A program made the translations under genes and the position numbers. DNA of 64,000 bases from Paenibacillus sp. FSL W8-0426 (GTDB lineage: Bacteria > Bacillota > Bacilli > Paenibacillales > Paenibacillaceae): the NCBI RefSeq assembly GCF_037969725.1, contig NZ_CP150203.1, positions 1,442,001-1,506,000 of the forward strand, in the 5' to 3' direction. The notes under the pieces were generated by a model. It saw nothing but the letters and a program-made list of their open reading frames with translations. It had not been told where the DNA came from and searched no databases. This document shows, piece after piece, positions 8,534 through 16,391 of the stretch. Numbering within the stretch: position 1 is the first letter of the stretch; each line of letters begins with the position of its first letter.

Positions 8534-9226
8534 TCAAAACATGATTCCGAGCACGTTTGACAAGCCTTGTTTGCCTTCTTCCGTCACTTCGACGGCACGG
8601 CTGCCTGTTTTGCGGCGCGTCCATCCAAGCTCCGCCAGTCGCCGTTCCAGTTGATCACCGAGCAAGCCGGAGATATGGAACCTGCGTTCGCTCCAATCCA
8701 GGCACTTGCGTGCGATTGCTCTGCGCGTTCCGGATCGATGCGAAAGGTCGATTCCGAACGACTCAAACCATTCATATCCTTTCGTTGGAATGTGATAATC
8801 CTTGTTCTGGCCATCGTCCACGATATAGCCTTTCTGCAACAAGGCGTCGCAGAGGGCGATACCCAACTTTCCGGCCAGATGATTGTAACAGGTGCGGGCG
8901 GAACTGAGCTGTTGCAGCTGATCGGATTGTTTGAGGGAACGTACGGAGACAGGGGGGGCGATGCTTGCCATCGTTTCGATCAAAAAGGCAATGTCATGAC
9001 TGGCCAGGCGATAATACCGATGCCTTCCCTGACGTTCCACAACGAGTAATCCGCCTTCTACCAATTTGGCCAGGTGGTTGCTTGCGGTTTGGGGAGTCAC
9101 CCCCGCCATATAAGCGAGTTCGCCGGCAGGCAATGCTCTCCCGTCCAGCAAGGCTTCCATAAATACGGCACGACTGGGGTCCGCGATTAATGATGCAATC
9201 GCTGAAATATTAGGGTATGCATTCAT
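8534..9226 (-). CDS. ArsR-like winged-helix transcriptional regulator
   Basis: DNA-binding repressor-type protein. The N-terminal 90 residues have a typical ArsR-family winged helix: ASLIADPSRAVFMEALL, GELAYMAGVTPQTASNHLAKL and the wing VVERQGRHRYYRL. The remaining part (about 230 residues total) is longer than classical metal-sensing ArsR proteins, and no metal-binding cysteine pair is evident in the recognition helix, so the ligand is unknown. ATG at 9226 is chosen by homology; an in-frame ATG at 9274 is possible and neither has a strong ribosome site. It is divergent from the flavin reductase gene at 9356, a likely regulatory target. Confidence 0.85.
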   Translation of the reverse strand: MNAYPNISAIASLIADPSRAVFMEALLDGRALPAGELAYMAGVTPQTASNHLAKLVEGGLLVVERQGRHRYYRLASHDIAFLIETMASIAPPVSVRSLKQSDQLQQLSSARTCYNHLAGKLGIALCDALLQKGYIVDDGQNKDYHIPTKGYEWFESFGIDLSHRSGTRRAIARKCLDWSERRFHISGLLGDQLERRLAELGWTRRKTGSRAVEVTEEGKQGLSNVLGIMF

Positions 9227-9355
9227 ACTTCGATGATAACTGAACAATTGCCGTATTACAATGCAATCAGGCACGAAAAATCTGCCCCGAAGGTCGGATG
9301 CATGTTGTCGCTATGAAAGAAGTCGTTTTTGAAGGATGGAATGGAGGAAGGATAC

Positions 9356-10033
9356 ATGGGACATCGCTACCTGAAGGATCATATGGAGCATAACAACAGC
9401 TGTGAAACCAGGACTTTTCATGAAAAATCGGTGGAGCTTCATGAAGTGATCCGCCCGAATATTTTATATTATGGCACACCCGTGCTGCTGCTCAGCACGC
9501 TGAATGAGGACGGGTCAACCAACATATCCCCGTTATCGTCGTCATGGGCTCTGGGAGATTGCGTCGTGCTTGGGTTAGGCGTTCAAGGGCAGGCTTTCGA
9601 TAACTTGAGCAGGCATAAGGAATGTGTTATTAATTTGCCGGATGCCACCTTATGGAGACAGGTTGAGCTTTTGGGAAAGTATACAGGCAAAAGTCCGGTT
9701 CCTGAGGAAAAAGCGGAAATGGGATATCGATTCTGCTCGGACAAGTTCGAGGCTGCGGGGTTTACGTCACAGCGTTCGGCAGAAGTTCGTCCTGATCGGA
9801 TCGCCGAATGCGCGCTCCAAATCGAAGCCTCGGTGCAGCATATTCGCATACCCCAACATACGCCGTTTATGGCGATTGTTGAAGCTAAGGCGCTAATGGT
9901 ACATGCCCATCCGGGGATCATCTCTGCTCAGGACCATATTGATCCGGAAAGATGGAATCCGCTTATTTATAATTTTCGGCACTACTACGGACTCGGGGAG
10001 AAGCATGGAGAGAGCTTTAGGGCGAGGAAGTGA
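9356..10033 (+). CDS. Flavin reductase-like (FMN-binding split barrel) protein
   Basis: Probable FMN-dependent oxidoreductase of the flavin reductase-like family. About 225 residues; the split-barrel core covers RPNILYYGTPVLLLSTLNEDG, the segment NISPLSSSWALGD, and HKECVINLPD. The ATG at 9356 is preferred over 9329 because GGAGGAAGG sits at ideal distance upstream. It is divergent from the ArsR-like regulator, suggesting that regulator controls it. The substrate cannot be read from the sequence. A weak hairpin (GACGA/TCGTC) plus TTTT near 10067-10087 may end the transcript. Confidence 0.85.
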   Translation: MGHRYLKDHMEHNNSCETRTFHEKSVELHEVIRPNILYYGTPVLLLSTLNEDGSTNISPLSSSWALGDCVVLGLGVQGQAFDNLSRHKECVINLPDATLWRQVELLGKYTGKSPVPEEKAEMGYRFCSDKFEAAGFTSQRSAEVRPDRIAECALQIEASVQHIRIPQHTPFMAIVEAKALMVHAHPGIISAQDHIDPERWNPLIYNFRHYYGLGEKHGESFRARK

Positions 10034-10203
10034 TCGGACGTAAGAAAGAAGAGAGGGCGGGGGCCGACGAAGGTCCTCGTCTTTTAAGTATTTTGAAAAT
10101 GGGGTAATTAGTAAAGGATAATGAATGTAAGCATATACATACTTGAGATGGGATGTCCGCCTTGTTGGCGTTGTTTCGAGATGATACGAAAGGATGGATG
10201 GCG

Positions 10204-10875
10204 ATGGAATGGGAATATTTGATGCGCGTGGTCCTCGCCGGTCTGTGCGGTGTGTTCATTGGATATGAACGGAAAAATCGGATGAAAGAAGCGGGGATCC
10301 GCACGCATTTTGTCGTTGCTGTAGGTGCAGCGCTGATGATGGTTGTATCCAAATACGGATTCCAGGATCAATCCGGCTGGACCAACCTGTCGCTGGATCC
10401 TTCCCGGATTGCGGCACAAGTGGTAAGCGGGGTCGGATTCATCGGCGCCGGCATGATTTTTACGCAGCGCCAAACGGTGCGTGGACTCACCACGGCCGCA
10501 GGCATTTGGGCAACGGCTGGCATGGGTCTGGCCATGGGCGCGGGATTATATTGGACGGGTGCCGGAGTGACGCTGCTCATCATCATTGCGCAAATGCTGC
10601 TCCATCGGCAAGCGCGCTGGCTCGTATCCGCCAGGTCGGAAACGTTGACGATCCGTTTGGATCAGGAAGGGGCTGCGCTCCAGAGCGTCTTGTCCCTGCT
10701 GGGGCAAGAGGGGATTGCGGTGACGGGTTTCCGGGCAGAAAAAGAAACAAGCGCAGGTCTCCTTGGAGAGACTACGCTTGAGTTTGTCGTTAAACTGCCG
10801 GGTCCTTATCAGGGAGAACGGCTGCTTGCATTGCTTTCCGATGTGCCGCATGTGCGTTCCATCGAGCTGAAATAG
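10204..10875 (+). CDS. MgtC/SapB family membrane protein
   Basis: Inner-membrane protein of the MgtC family, linked to magnesium limitation and membrane-potential control. The N-terminal two thirds has four or five hydrophobic helices with the signature VFIGYERKNRMKEAGIRTHFVVAVGAAL and GVGFIGAGMIF; the last 75 residues form a soluble, ACT-like domain (ETLTIRLDQ onwards). Start chosen at 10204 because AGGA at 10191-10194 is nine bases upstream; the ATG at 10198 is too close and the one at 10153 gives a non-family N-terminus. It converges on the HAD gene, with 13 bases between stops and no terminator. Confidence 0.9.
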   Translation: MEWEYLMRVVLAGLCGVFIGYERKNRMKEAGIRTHFVVAVGAALMMVVSKYGFQDQSGWTNLSLDPSRIAAQVVSGVGFIGAGMIFTQRQTVRGLTTAAGIWATAGMGLAMGAGLYWTGAGVTLLIIIAQMLLHRQARWLVSARSETLTIRLDQEGAALQSVLSLLGQEGIAVTGFRAEKETSAGLLGETTLEFVVKLPGPYQGERLLALLSDVPHVRSIELK

Positions 10876-10888
10876 CCGGGGTTAAAGG

Positions 10889-11776
10889 TTAAATGACGGT
10901 TTCGGGACGGGAAATCGTTTTGCCGTCAAGCACGCAGTGAATTGCATGCGCAACGCCGTTTTCCACGTTGGTTAACGTTATGGCATCGGCCAGATCCTGA
11001 ACTTCGGCCACGGCATTGCCCATGGCAATGCCAAGCCCGGCCATTTCGATCATGGACACATCGTTGAAGTTGTCGCCGATGGCTGCCGTGTCGCTCATGG
11101 AAACGCCGAAGTGCTCGGCGAGCTTTGCCAAGGCATTTCCTTTGGAAACGTCGGGATGCTGCATTTCGAAGTTGTGTTCGGCCGACACAACCATGGCTAC
11201 GTCCGATCGGGAGGCGAAGTGCTCGCGTCCTTTTTTCAATTGAAGCGGGTCAAGCGAGAAGGCCATGATGTTGTAAATGAAAGCCTCAGCCGGAATGTCC
11301 TGATGAGAATTGACGCGGAAATGGTCCTTTTTGGCATAGTGTTTTTTAATGCCGGAAATCATATGTTTAAGGTTTTCGTCAGGAGTCGTGTCGAGCAGGC
11401 GTTCCATGTCGGCCATGATTTGCGCATGGTGGTTGGAAGGGGCGTAGATGCCCTGTTGGGTAGAGGCTTCGTAATAAATTTCGTTCTCCTCCAGCCATTT
11501 CATGACCGATGCTGCCGTTTCGCGGTCCAGCGGAAGATGGAAAATGCGCTCGCCGTTCTCGTCATGGATGGTGGCGCCGTTGGATCCGATGACAGGGGTT
11601 TTGATGCCGCCATCACGGCTAATGTTGATCACGTCGGAATAGACGCGGCCGGTGGCAATCGTAACTTCAAGCCCTTCTTGTTTGGCGCGCTGAATCGCAG
11701 CCGCATTTTCGGGACTCACCTGGCTATTGCGGTTCAATAACGTTCCGTCCAGGTCGGTTGCAAACAATTTGATCAT
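10889..11776 (-). CDS. Cof-type HAD-IIB phosphatase
   Basis: Haloacid-dehalogenase phosphatase, probably acting on small sugar phosphates or a phosphorylated cofactor. Motif I is DLDGTLLN at residues 8-15, and motif IV is IGDNFNDVSMIEMAG near 235; the large C2B cap lies between, as in the Cof subfamily. The 295 residues are a little above the usual 260-290. It starts two bases after the DeoR-type regulator gene ends, with AAGGAG inside that gene, so they form an operon. The regulator may sense the phosphosugar that this enzyme clears. Confidence 0.92.
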   Translation of the reverse strand: MIKLFATDLDGTLLNRNSQVSPENAAAIQRAKQEGLEVTIATGRVYSDVINISRDGGIKTPVIGSNGATIHDENGERIFHLPLDRETAASVMKWLEENEIYYEASTQQGIYAPSNHHAQIMADMERLLDTTPDENLKHMISGIKKHYAKKDHFRVNSHQDIPAEAFIYNIMAFSLDPLQLKKGREHFASRSDVAMVVSAEHNFEMQHPDVSKGNALAKLAEHFGVSMSDTAAIGDNFNDVSMIEMAGLGIAMGNAVAEVQDLADAITLTNVENGVAHAIHCVLDGKTISRPETVI

Positions 11777-11778
11777 AC

Positions 11779-12555
11779 TTACAGCTCCTTTTCTTTGATG
11801 GGTTCAGGAATGAGAATCTCGACTTGTTGTTCTTCGAGGAAAGCCAGCCAGTCTGCGGAAGGCCATTGATTCGTGATCAGCACGTCCACGAGGGACCAGT
11901 CGGCAAAGCGGTATCCGTATTGCCTGTCAAATTTCGAATGATCGGCAAGCACGATCACCTGTTTGGCTGCCTGCATCATTTGGTATTTGATTTTGCCTTC
12001 TTCTTCAGAGGCGCTGAAGCCCTGCATGGTAAGGCCGCCAATGCCGATGAAAGCTTTATCTACATAATAGCGGGATAACGTTTCGATCACGGAGGCGCCA
12101 TAAACATAGCGTTGATCCTTGTTGATCTTGCCGCCGAGCAGGCGGATATCCACTGCGGCATGGTTGGAGAGCAGATCGGCCGAGTGCATGGAGTTGGTGA
12201 TGACCGTGCAGGATTTGCCGTTCAGATTCTCCGCACAGGCCTGAACCGTGGTTGAAGAATCCAGAATGATAATTTCGCCTTCGCGCACAAGCGCTGCCGC
12301 GAGTTTTCCGATGGCGCGTTTATCCTCGGAAACATGGAGCAGGCGTTCCTTGTAAGATTTGAATTCGAGTGGAGGCGAGGGAAGAATTGCGCCGCCGCGC
12401 GTGCGGATGATGGCCTCCTGCTCTTCAAGCTTGATCAGATCCCTGCGGGCCGTATCTCGGGATACGTCGAACAGGGTTACGATCTCGTCCGCGGAAATTC
12501 GGCTATGCTTGCGAAGATGCTCGATAATGAGCTGCAGGCGTTCTTCTTGAAACAA
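11779..12555 (-). CDS. DeoR-family transcriptional repressor
   Basis: Sugar-phosphate-responsive repressor. Residues 1-57 form the DeoR helix-turn-helix (RLQLIIEHLRKHSRISADE, then DVSRDTARRDLIKLEEQ), followed by the RTRGGAIL hinge and the DeoRC effector domain (IILDSSTTVQACAENL; FIGIGGL). At 258 residues it is normal length. The start is a TTG with AAGGAGG seven bases upstream. It is cotranscribed with the HAD phosphatase. Phased TTATAAGT repeats upstream (12603-12660) are its most likely operator. No sugar transporter or kinase sits beside it, so the inducer is unknown. Confidence 0.93.
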   Translation of the reverse strand: MFQEERLQLIIEHLRKHSRISADEIVTLFDVSRDTARRDLIKLEEQEAIIRTRGGAILPSPPLEFKSYKERLLHVSEDKRAIGKLAAALVREGEIIILDSSTTVQACAENLNGKSCTVITNSMHSADLLSNHAAVDIRLLGGKINKDQRYVYGASVIETLSRYYVDKAFIGIGGLTMQGFSASEEEGKIKYQMMQAAKQVIVLADHSKFDRQYGYRFADWSLVDVLITNQWPSADWLAFLEEQQVEILIPEPIKEKEL

Positions 12556-12602
12556 ACAAGATGCCTCCTTAATGGGGATGACTAATTTATATAATAGTTC
12601 AA

Positions 12603-12660
12603 TTATAAGTTTTTATAATGATATTTGCGATGTTATAAGTTATTATAAGTGATTGTAAGG
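12603..12660. repeat. Helically phased TTATAAGT repeat array upstream of deoR-type gene
   Basis: TTATAAGT or a close variant starts at 12603, 12613 (TTATAATG), 12633, 12643 and 12653 (TTGTAAGG), always on a 10-base register; the slot at 12623 is degenerate. The array lies 48-105 bases upstream of the regulator's TTG start. The spacing puts the repeats on one DNA face, as expected for cooperative repressor binding, so this is probably an autoregulatory operator. Confidence 0.65.
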
Positions 12661-12772
12661 TTTTTTAATAAGGTTTTTACATATTCAGTGGTTGCGGATA
12701 ACACTAATGTGGATTGAAGTAGAGCGAATATGTTTGTTTTATGTCATTAAAATTTATTTTTCAAAAAAAGTG

Positions 12773-12802
12773 TTGCACACCTCTTGAATTCTATGATATA
12801 CT
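12773..12802 (+). promoter_or_regulatory. Promoter of the Glu-Lys-Leu tRNA unit
   Basis: TTGCAC (12773-12778) and TATACT (12797-12802) are separated by 18 bases and end 34 bases before tRNA-Glu. Confidence 0.7.
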
Positions 12803-12836
12803 CTATCTTGTCGCCAAGAACGACAGAGTTTAACAA

Positions 12837-12908
12837 GGCCCGTTGGTCAAGGGGTTAAGACACCTCCCTTTCACGGAGGTAACAGGGGTTCGAATCCCCT
12901 ACGGGTCA
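12837..12908 (+). tRNA. tRNA-Glu (TTC)
   Basis: A 72-base tRNA with acceptor GGCCCGT paired to ACGGGTC (one G-U), anticodon loop CTTTCAC and discriminator A, without encoded CCA. Its 3' end is duplicated about 114 bases downstream. Confidence 0.96.
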
Positions 12909-13046
12909 TTGCAATTCCATTGCAACACAAGGGGTGAGAACCCCAAAGGTTCGTCGGAGGATAAGCCTCGTTAGCACAGACTTCGCAGTCTCGAACGAAG
13001 TGAGAGTATCCCCTACGGGTCATTGCTTCACAAAAGGTCATTGCTT
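12894..13046. repeat. Duplicated 3' end of tRNA-Glu
   Basis: ATCCCCTACGGGTCATTGC occurs at 12894-12912 (tRNA-Glu 3' end plus flank) and again, identical, at 13008-13026. A third partial copy, GGTCATTGCTT, lies at 13036-13046. Between them are small hairpins such as GACT-TCGC-AGTC. It could be a remnant of recombination at the tRNA or a decayed tRNA duplication. Confidence 0.7.
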
Positions 13047-13088
13047 TTCCATAAGTGATATGGCGCATTCGGTGAAGTTTTACAGCAA

Positions 13089-13164
13089 GAGCCATTAGCT
13101 CAGTTGGTAGAGCACCTGACTTTTAATCAGGGTGTCGAAGGTTCGAGTCCTTCATGGCTCACCA
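13089..13164 (+). tRNA. tRNA-Lys (TTT)
   Basis: A 76-base tRNA with acceptor GAGCCAT/ATGGCTC, anticodon loop CTTTTAA, discriminator A and encoded CCA. Confidence 0.97.
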
Positions 13165-13181
13165 GTTTTACATTTGAATAT

Positions 13182-13264
13182 GCGGTCGTGGTGGAATGGC
13201 AGACACGCTATCTTGAGGGGGTAGTGGGCGTACGCCCGTGGAGGTTCGAGTCCTCTCGACCGCA
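13182..13264 (+). tRNA. tRNA-Leu (GAG), copy 1
   Basis: An 83-base class II tRNA with acceptor GCGGTCG/CGACCGC, anticodon loop TTGAGGG (anticodon GAG), a long variable arm and no encoded CCA. An identical gene lies at 26235-26317. Confidence 0.96.
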
Positions 13265-13281
13265 TACATAAGTATTAACGA

Positions 13282-13322
13282 AGACAGGTTTTCATGTGTA
13301 TACATGAGAGCCTGTCTTTTTT
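13282..13322 (+). terminator. Terminator of the Glu-Lys-Leu tRNA unit
   Basis: AGACAGG (13282-13288) pairs with CCTGTCT (13311-13317), and the stem extends inward with G-U pairs around TCATG. A T-rich tail follows. Confidence 0.85.
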
Positions 13323-13370
13323 ATTTTTGTACAACATGCTTAGGGGTGGGCTGAGTGATCAGGCAGATTG

Positions 13371-13379
13371 TGGTATAAT
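13371..13379 (+). promoter_or_regulatory. Extended -10 promoter for XRE-type gene
   Basis: TGGTATAAT is a full TGN-TATAAT extended -10 element. No clear -35 is present, which extended -10 promoters tolerate. Confidence 0.55.
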
Positions 13380-13460
13380 ATTGTTTAATGTGTGGCCCAT
13401 GAGATGATGGAAAGCAGAGCAGAGGGATTCATGATTACTAAGGTTGGAAGGCGGTCTTGT

Positions 13461-13877
13461 ATGCAGTCGATCTATGAACGAATTGAACAACTGATTGCCG
13501 AAAGGGGAATGACCAAGAAGGCGTTCTGTCAGCAGCTGAAGATCAGCACGGGCAATCTGGGGGATTGGAAGCGCGGCAAGTCTATTCCGAGTACGAACAA
13601 GTTGATCGAGATTGCGTCGTTTTTCGATGTGAGCCTGGATTGGCTTATGATCGGACGGCCGTCGAAGGAAGCGATGGTGCGGGAGAAGCGGGAGGATTAT
13701 TTTTTTGACGTATTGCGGCAACTGGATTGCCAGGACAACGAATTATCGACTGAAGAACAGTCTTTCATCAGCGAATATATTGAATTTACCCGGTATCGCA
13801 AGGCCAAGGAAGGTCGTCATTCCGGGGATGGCTTCCTTGAAAAGAAAGAGGATCGAACGGAAGATGAATCGATCTGA
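13461..13877 (+). CDS. XRE-family helix-turn-helix regulator
   Basis: DNA-binding protein of about 138 residues. The N-terminal 65 residues are a Cro/CI-type HTH (RIEQLIAERGMTKKAFCQQL, then ISTGNLGDWKRGKSIPSTNKL, IASFFDVSLDWLM). The C-terminal half is charged and without a recognised domain. ATG at 13461 follows GGAAGGCGG and matches the family start; ATG at 13431, behind AGAGGG, is a fair alternative. It sits alone between tRNA-Leu and the urease operon, with its own extended -10 promoter and terminator. Its target is unknown. Confidence 0.85.
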   Translation: MQSIYERIEQLIAERGMTKKAFCQQLKISTGNLGDWKRGKSIPSTNKLIEIASFFDVSLDWLMIGRPSKEAMVREKREDYFFDVLRQLDCQDNELSTEEQSFISEYIEFTRYRKAKEGRHSGDGFLEKKEDRTEDESI

Positions 13878-13885
13878 ATCATAAA

Positions 13886-13931
13886 AACCTCTGAACAGGT
13901 CAACACGACGTTGATGCTGTTCAGAGGTTTT
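13886..13931. terminator. Bidirectional terminator, XRE gene / urease operon
   Basis: AACCTCTGAACA (13886-13897) pairs with TGTTCAGAGGTT (13918-13929), with a smaller inner stem. T-runs on both strands suit the XRE transcript on plus and the ure operon on minus. Confidence 0.85.
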
Positions 13932-13984
13932 TTTCGCTGTTCATGCCCGGATGCGTATCTGCCTGTCGCATCCTATCATCCGAG

Positions 13985-14890
13985 TTATTTGCGGAAAGGA
14001 GGCATTTCGCTGCCGAGCAGCACCGGGCGAACCGCATTCCAGAGAAGCAGGCATTGCTCCTGCAATTCCCAGGCGGCCATGCCAAGCATGCGGACGCCGA
14101 TTCCGCTGGCGGCAAGCATGCTCGCACCGGCCAGGATGCGGCTTCCGTGCGGCAATCTCTGCCTAACCAGTTCTAATTCAGCAGAGCCGAGTCCGGGAGC
14201 GATCATCCACAATGCGGCCGTATGGGTGTAATGCATCAATGCGGCGGACTCGGTTGGATCGTCCCGCTCCGGGGCGAGGCCGAATCGGTCCCAGACGACG
14301 ATCTGCTTGCCCAACCGGATATCGGTCAGGCTGTCGTAACGTTGGAATTGGAACAGTTCCCCGCGATGAACGCGCCCGGCAGCCCAAATATCCGCATACG
14401 CCAGAACGGCGTTTTCTCGCAGATCGAACCTGGTGGTAAGTGTGGAAGAACTGCCTTTGAACGGAATGACGCCTTCCGGAAAGTATTCCAGAACGGCCCC
14501 TTGTTCCAGCGTGAAATGATGCTTCACGGAGGATGGCAATGAAGGCGTGGGGTGCAATCGGGTTGCGGACGTGCTGCTTAACATGACGTGGGTACCTTCC
14601 CCGAGATGCCATTCCGAATGGTATACGTCCCCGTTCAAAACGCCAGGCGAGACATCCGATGTATACACGCATAACCCGTTTCCGCCTCCGTGAGGGCGGA
14701 AGGAGCGGCTGAACCGGAGCGGGGCGCTGTAATAGCGGTCGATCATGACCGTTCTCCCGCCCTGAAGGGCAAAGCCGGCCCGAAGCTCGCTGCGGCGCGT
14801 GATGGCGCCTGTTATCGGCTGCTCTGGTTCGGGCCCGGTTGCCTGCATCTCCGGAACGGGATCAATGAGTGTGTGCCGAACCGTGGTCAT
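13985..14890 (-). CDS. ureD: Urease accessory protein UreD (UreH)
   Basis: Scaffold of the UreD-UreF-UreG complex that delivers nickel to apo-urease. Typical features are [65 protein letters not shown] and the late [13 protein letters not shown]. About 301 residues from the chosen ATG at 14890, which overlaps the end of ureG by 29 bases; no start has a convincing ribosome site, so translation is probably coupled to ureG. ATGs at 14929 and 14848 are alternatives. It is the last gene of ureABCFGD, ended by the terminator at 13886-13931. Confidence 0.92.
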   Translation of the reverse strand: MTTVRHTLIDPVPEMQATGPEPEQPITGAITRRSELRAGFALQGGRTVMIDRYYSAPLRFSRSFRPHGGGNGLCVYTSDVSPGVLNGDVYHSEWHLGEGTHVMLSSTSATRLHPTPSLPSSVKHHFTLEQGAVLEYFPEGVIPFKGSSSTLTTRFDLRENAVLAYADIWAAGRVHRGELFQFQRYDSLTDIRLGKQIVVWDRFGLAPERDDPTESAALMHYTHTAALWMIAPGLGSAELELVRQRLPHGSRILAGASMLAASGIGVRMLGMAAWELQEQCLLLWNAVRPVLLGSEMPPFRK

Positions 14891-15584
14891 GGCTGTGCGA
14901 ATGCAGATGCGCAGCGGCAGCATCGTCATCCATGTATTGGTGTTCGAGCCAATGCACGATCTCGGATACGCCTTCGCCGCTCATCAGATTGGACATGACA
15001 TAAGGGCGGCCTTCACGGACGCGTTCGGTATCCTCTTTCATCACTTCGAGACTGGCGCCGACGTAAGGAGCGAGGTCTGTTTTGTTGATCAATAGCAGAT
15101 CGGAACGGGTAATGCCCGGACCGCCTTTGCGAGGCAGTTTTTCCCCTTGCGCCACATCGATGATGTAAATGAATACGTCGGCCAGTTCCGGACTGAATGC
15201 AGCCGACAGGTTATCTCCGCCGCTCTCGATGAAAATCAACTGCAGGTCGGGAAAACGTTCGATCAGTTCATCCACCGCCTCGAAATTCATGGAAGCATCT
15301 TCGCGGATCGCGGTATGCGGGCAGCCGCCTGTTTCGACGCCGATAATGCGCTCGGGTGCCAAAGCGTTCTGACGCAGCAAAATTTCCGCATCTTCCTTCG
15401 TGTAGATGTCGTTCGTGATGACGGCGATGCTGTAACGGGTGCGAAGCGCCTTGGACAGTTTTTCCACAAGGGCGGTTTTGCCCGATCCTACAGGACCTCC
15501 GATTCCGATTCGCATGGGACGGCTGCGATCAAAAGCTTTGCGCTCCCACTCCGGATGATGCGTATGATTTGCTCCTCCACACAT
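14862..15584 (-). CDS. ureG: Urease accessory GTPase UreG with His-rich tail
   Basis: SIMIBI-class GTPase that powers nickel insertion into urease. The P-loop GPVGSGKT is at residues 30-37, the nickel-binding CPH motif ([11 protein letters not shown]) at 88-90, and the guanine motif NKTD near 180. ATG at 15584 is fixed by AAGGAGGAG upstream. Total length is about 240 residues. Unusually the C-terminus ends in [15 protein letters not shown] (seven His in 15 residues), and the N-terminus has HTHH. No ureE is present in the cluster, so this tail may store or chelate nickel. Confidence 0.95.
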   Translation of the reverse strand: MCGGANHTHHPEWERKAFDRSRPMRIGIGGPVGSGKTALVEKLSKALRTRYSIAVITNDIYTKEDAEILLRQNALAPERIIGVETGGCPHTAIREDASMNFEAVDELIERFPDLQLIFIESGGDNLSAAFSPELADVFIYIIDVAQGEKLPRKGGPGITRSDLLLINKTDLAPYVGASLEVMKEDTERVREGRPYVMSNLMSGEGVSEIVHWLEHQYMDDDAAAAHLHSHSHDHGSAHTH

Positions 15585-15624
15585 AACTGACTCCTCCTTG
15601 GATAATGGATATGGATAAAAGATT

Positions 15625-16320
15625 TCAGGACATGAACAGACGGGCAGGCAGTGTTTCATGCTGCATGGCGTAAATTTCCTGGGCGATGCCGAAGCTGTGC
15701 ATCTGCTCGGGAGCCTCGAGCCGGAGCTTGCTCCATTCGGATTCAATGTCGTTCAACAGCTTGTGAATGAGCATCTGCGCTTCGGTCTGGCCGATCGGCA
15801 GGAGGCGCAAGGCGCTGTTAACGTATGCGTTGACACTGGTGTACAAATGCCCCGTCACTGCCTCGTCCAACCCGATTTCCAATCGATGGTTAATGTATCC
15901 GTGAATCGTTGTGATTCCGCAATAGGCGCCATGGTCCCGCACCGCTTCGTCGATCAGGGAAAAGTCCATCCACGGGTATAAGGATCGCGCCAGCTTCAGC
16001 AAGCGTTTGCCCATTTTATGCCCGCTTTCTCGTATCTCGCGCGGTGCGCGTTGGGCGTGAACTTGTTTGTCGATCAGGGCGAGCAAGCCGGAATCCTCCA
16101 GATCGATCGCCTGATATACGCCTTTGATGGCAAGTCCGTCAAACCTGACGAGGCTGGAATGCAGCTGGCTGCGAATGAATTGTTCCAGCTGGGCCGTCGT
16201 TTGAATGGTGCCGACATGAGTATATGCTTCCAGGCCGAACGAGTGGGAAAAACCGCCGATGGGCAATGCGGAATCCAGCAGTTGCACATAACGCAACAGT
16301 TTGGTGCCGTGATGCATCAT
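15625..16320 (-). CDS. ureF: Urease accessory protein UreF
   Basis: Helical activator that binds UreD and UreG in the nickel-insertion complex and acts as a fidelity factor. Signature near the start is [20 protein letters not shown]; later [11 protein letters not shown] and [10 protein letters not shown]. The C-terminal tail ends ARLFMS, the region that contacts UreD in known structures. The ATG at 16320 has GGGGAGGGC nine bases upstream; the longer ATG at 16353 is less likely. About 231 residues, 40 bases upstream of ureG in the operon. A diverged second UreF lies at 25144-25848. Confidence 0.94.
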   Translation of the reverse strand: MMHHGTKLLRYVQLLDSALPIGGFSHSFGLEAYTHVGTIQTTAQLEQFIRSQLHSSLVRFDGLAIKGVYQAIDLEDSGLLALIDKQVHAQRAPREIRESGHKMGKRLLKLARSLYPWMDFSLIDEAVRDHGAYCGITTIHGYINHRLEIGLDEAVTGHLYTSVNAYVNSALRLLPIGQTEAQMLIHKLLNDIESEWSKLRLEAPEQMHSFGIAQEIYAMQHETLPARLFMS

Positions 16321-16391
16321 AAGTCGATGCCCTCCCCGAAAGTAACGTTTCATCTATTGATCCCGCCAACCTCCGTGTATGCGCGTGAGGA

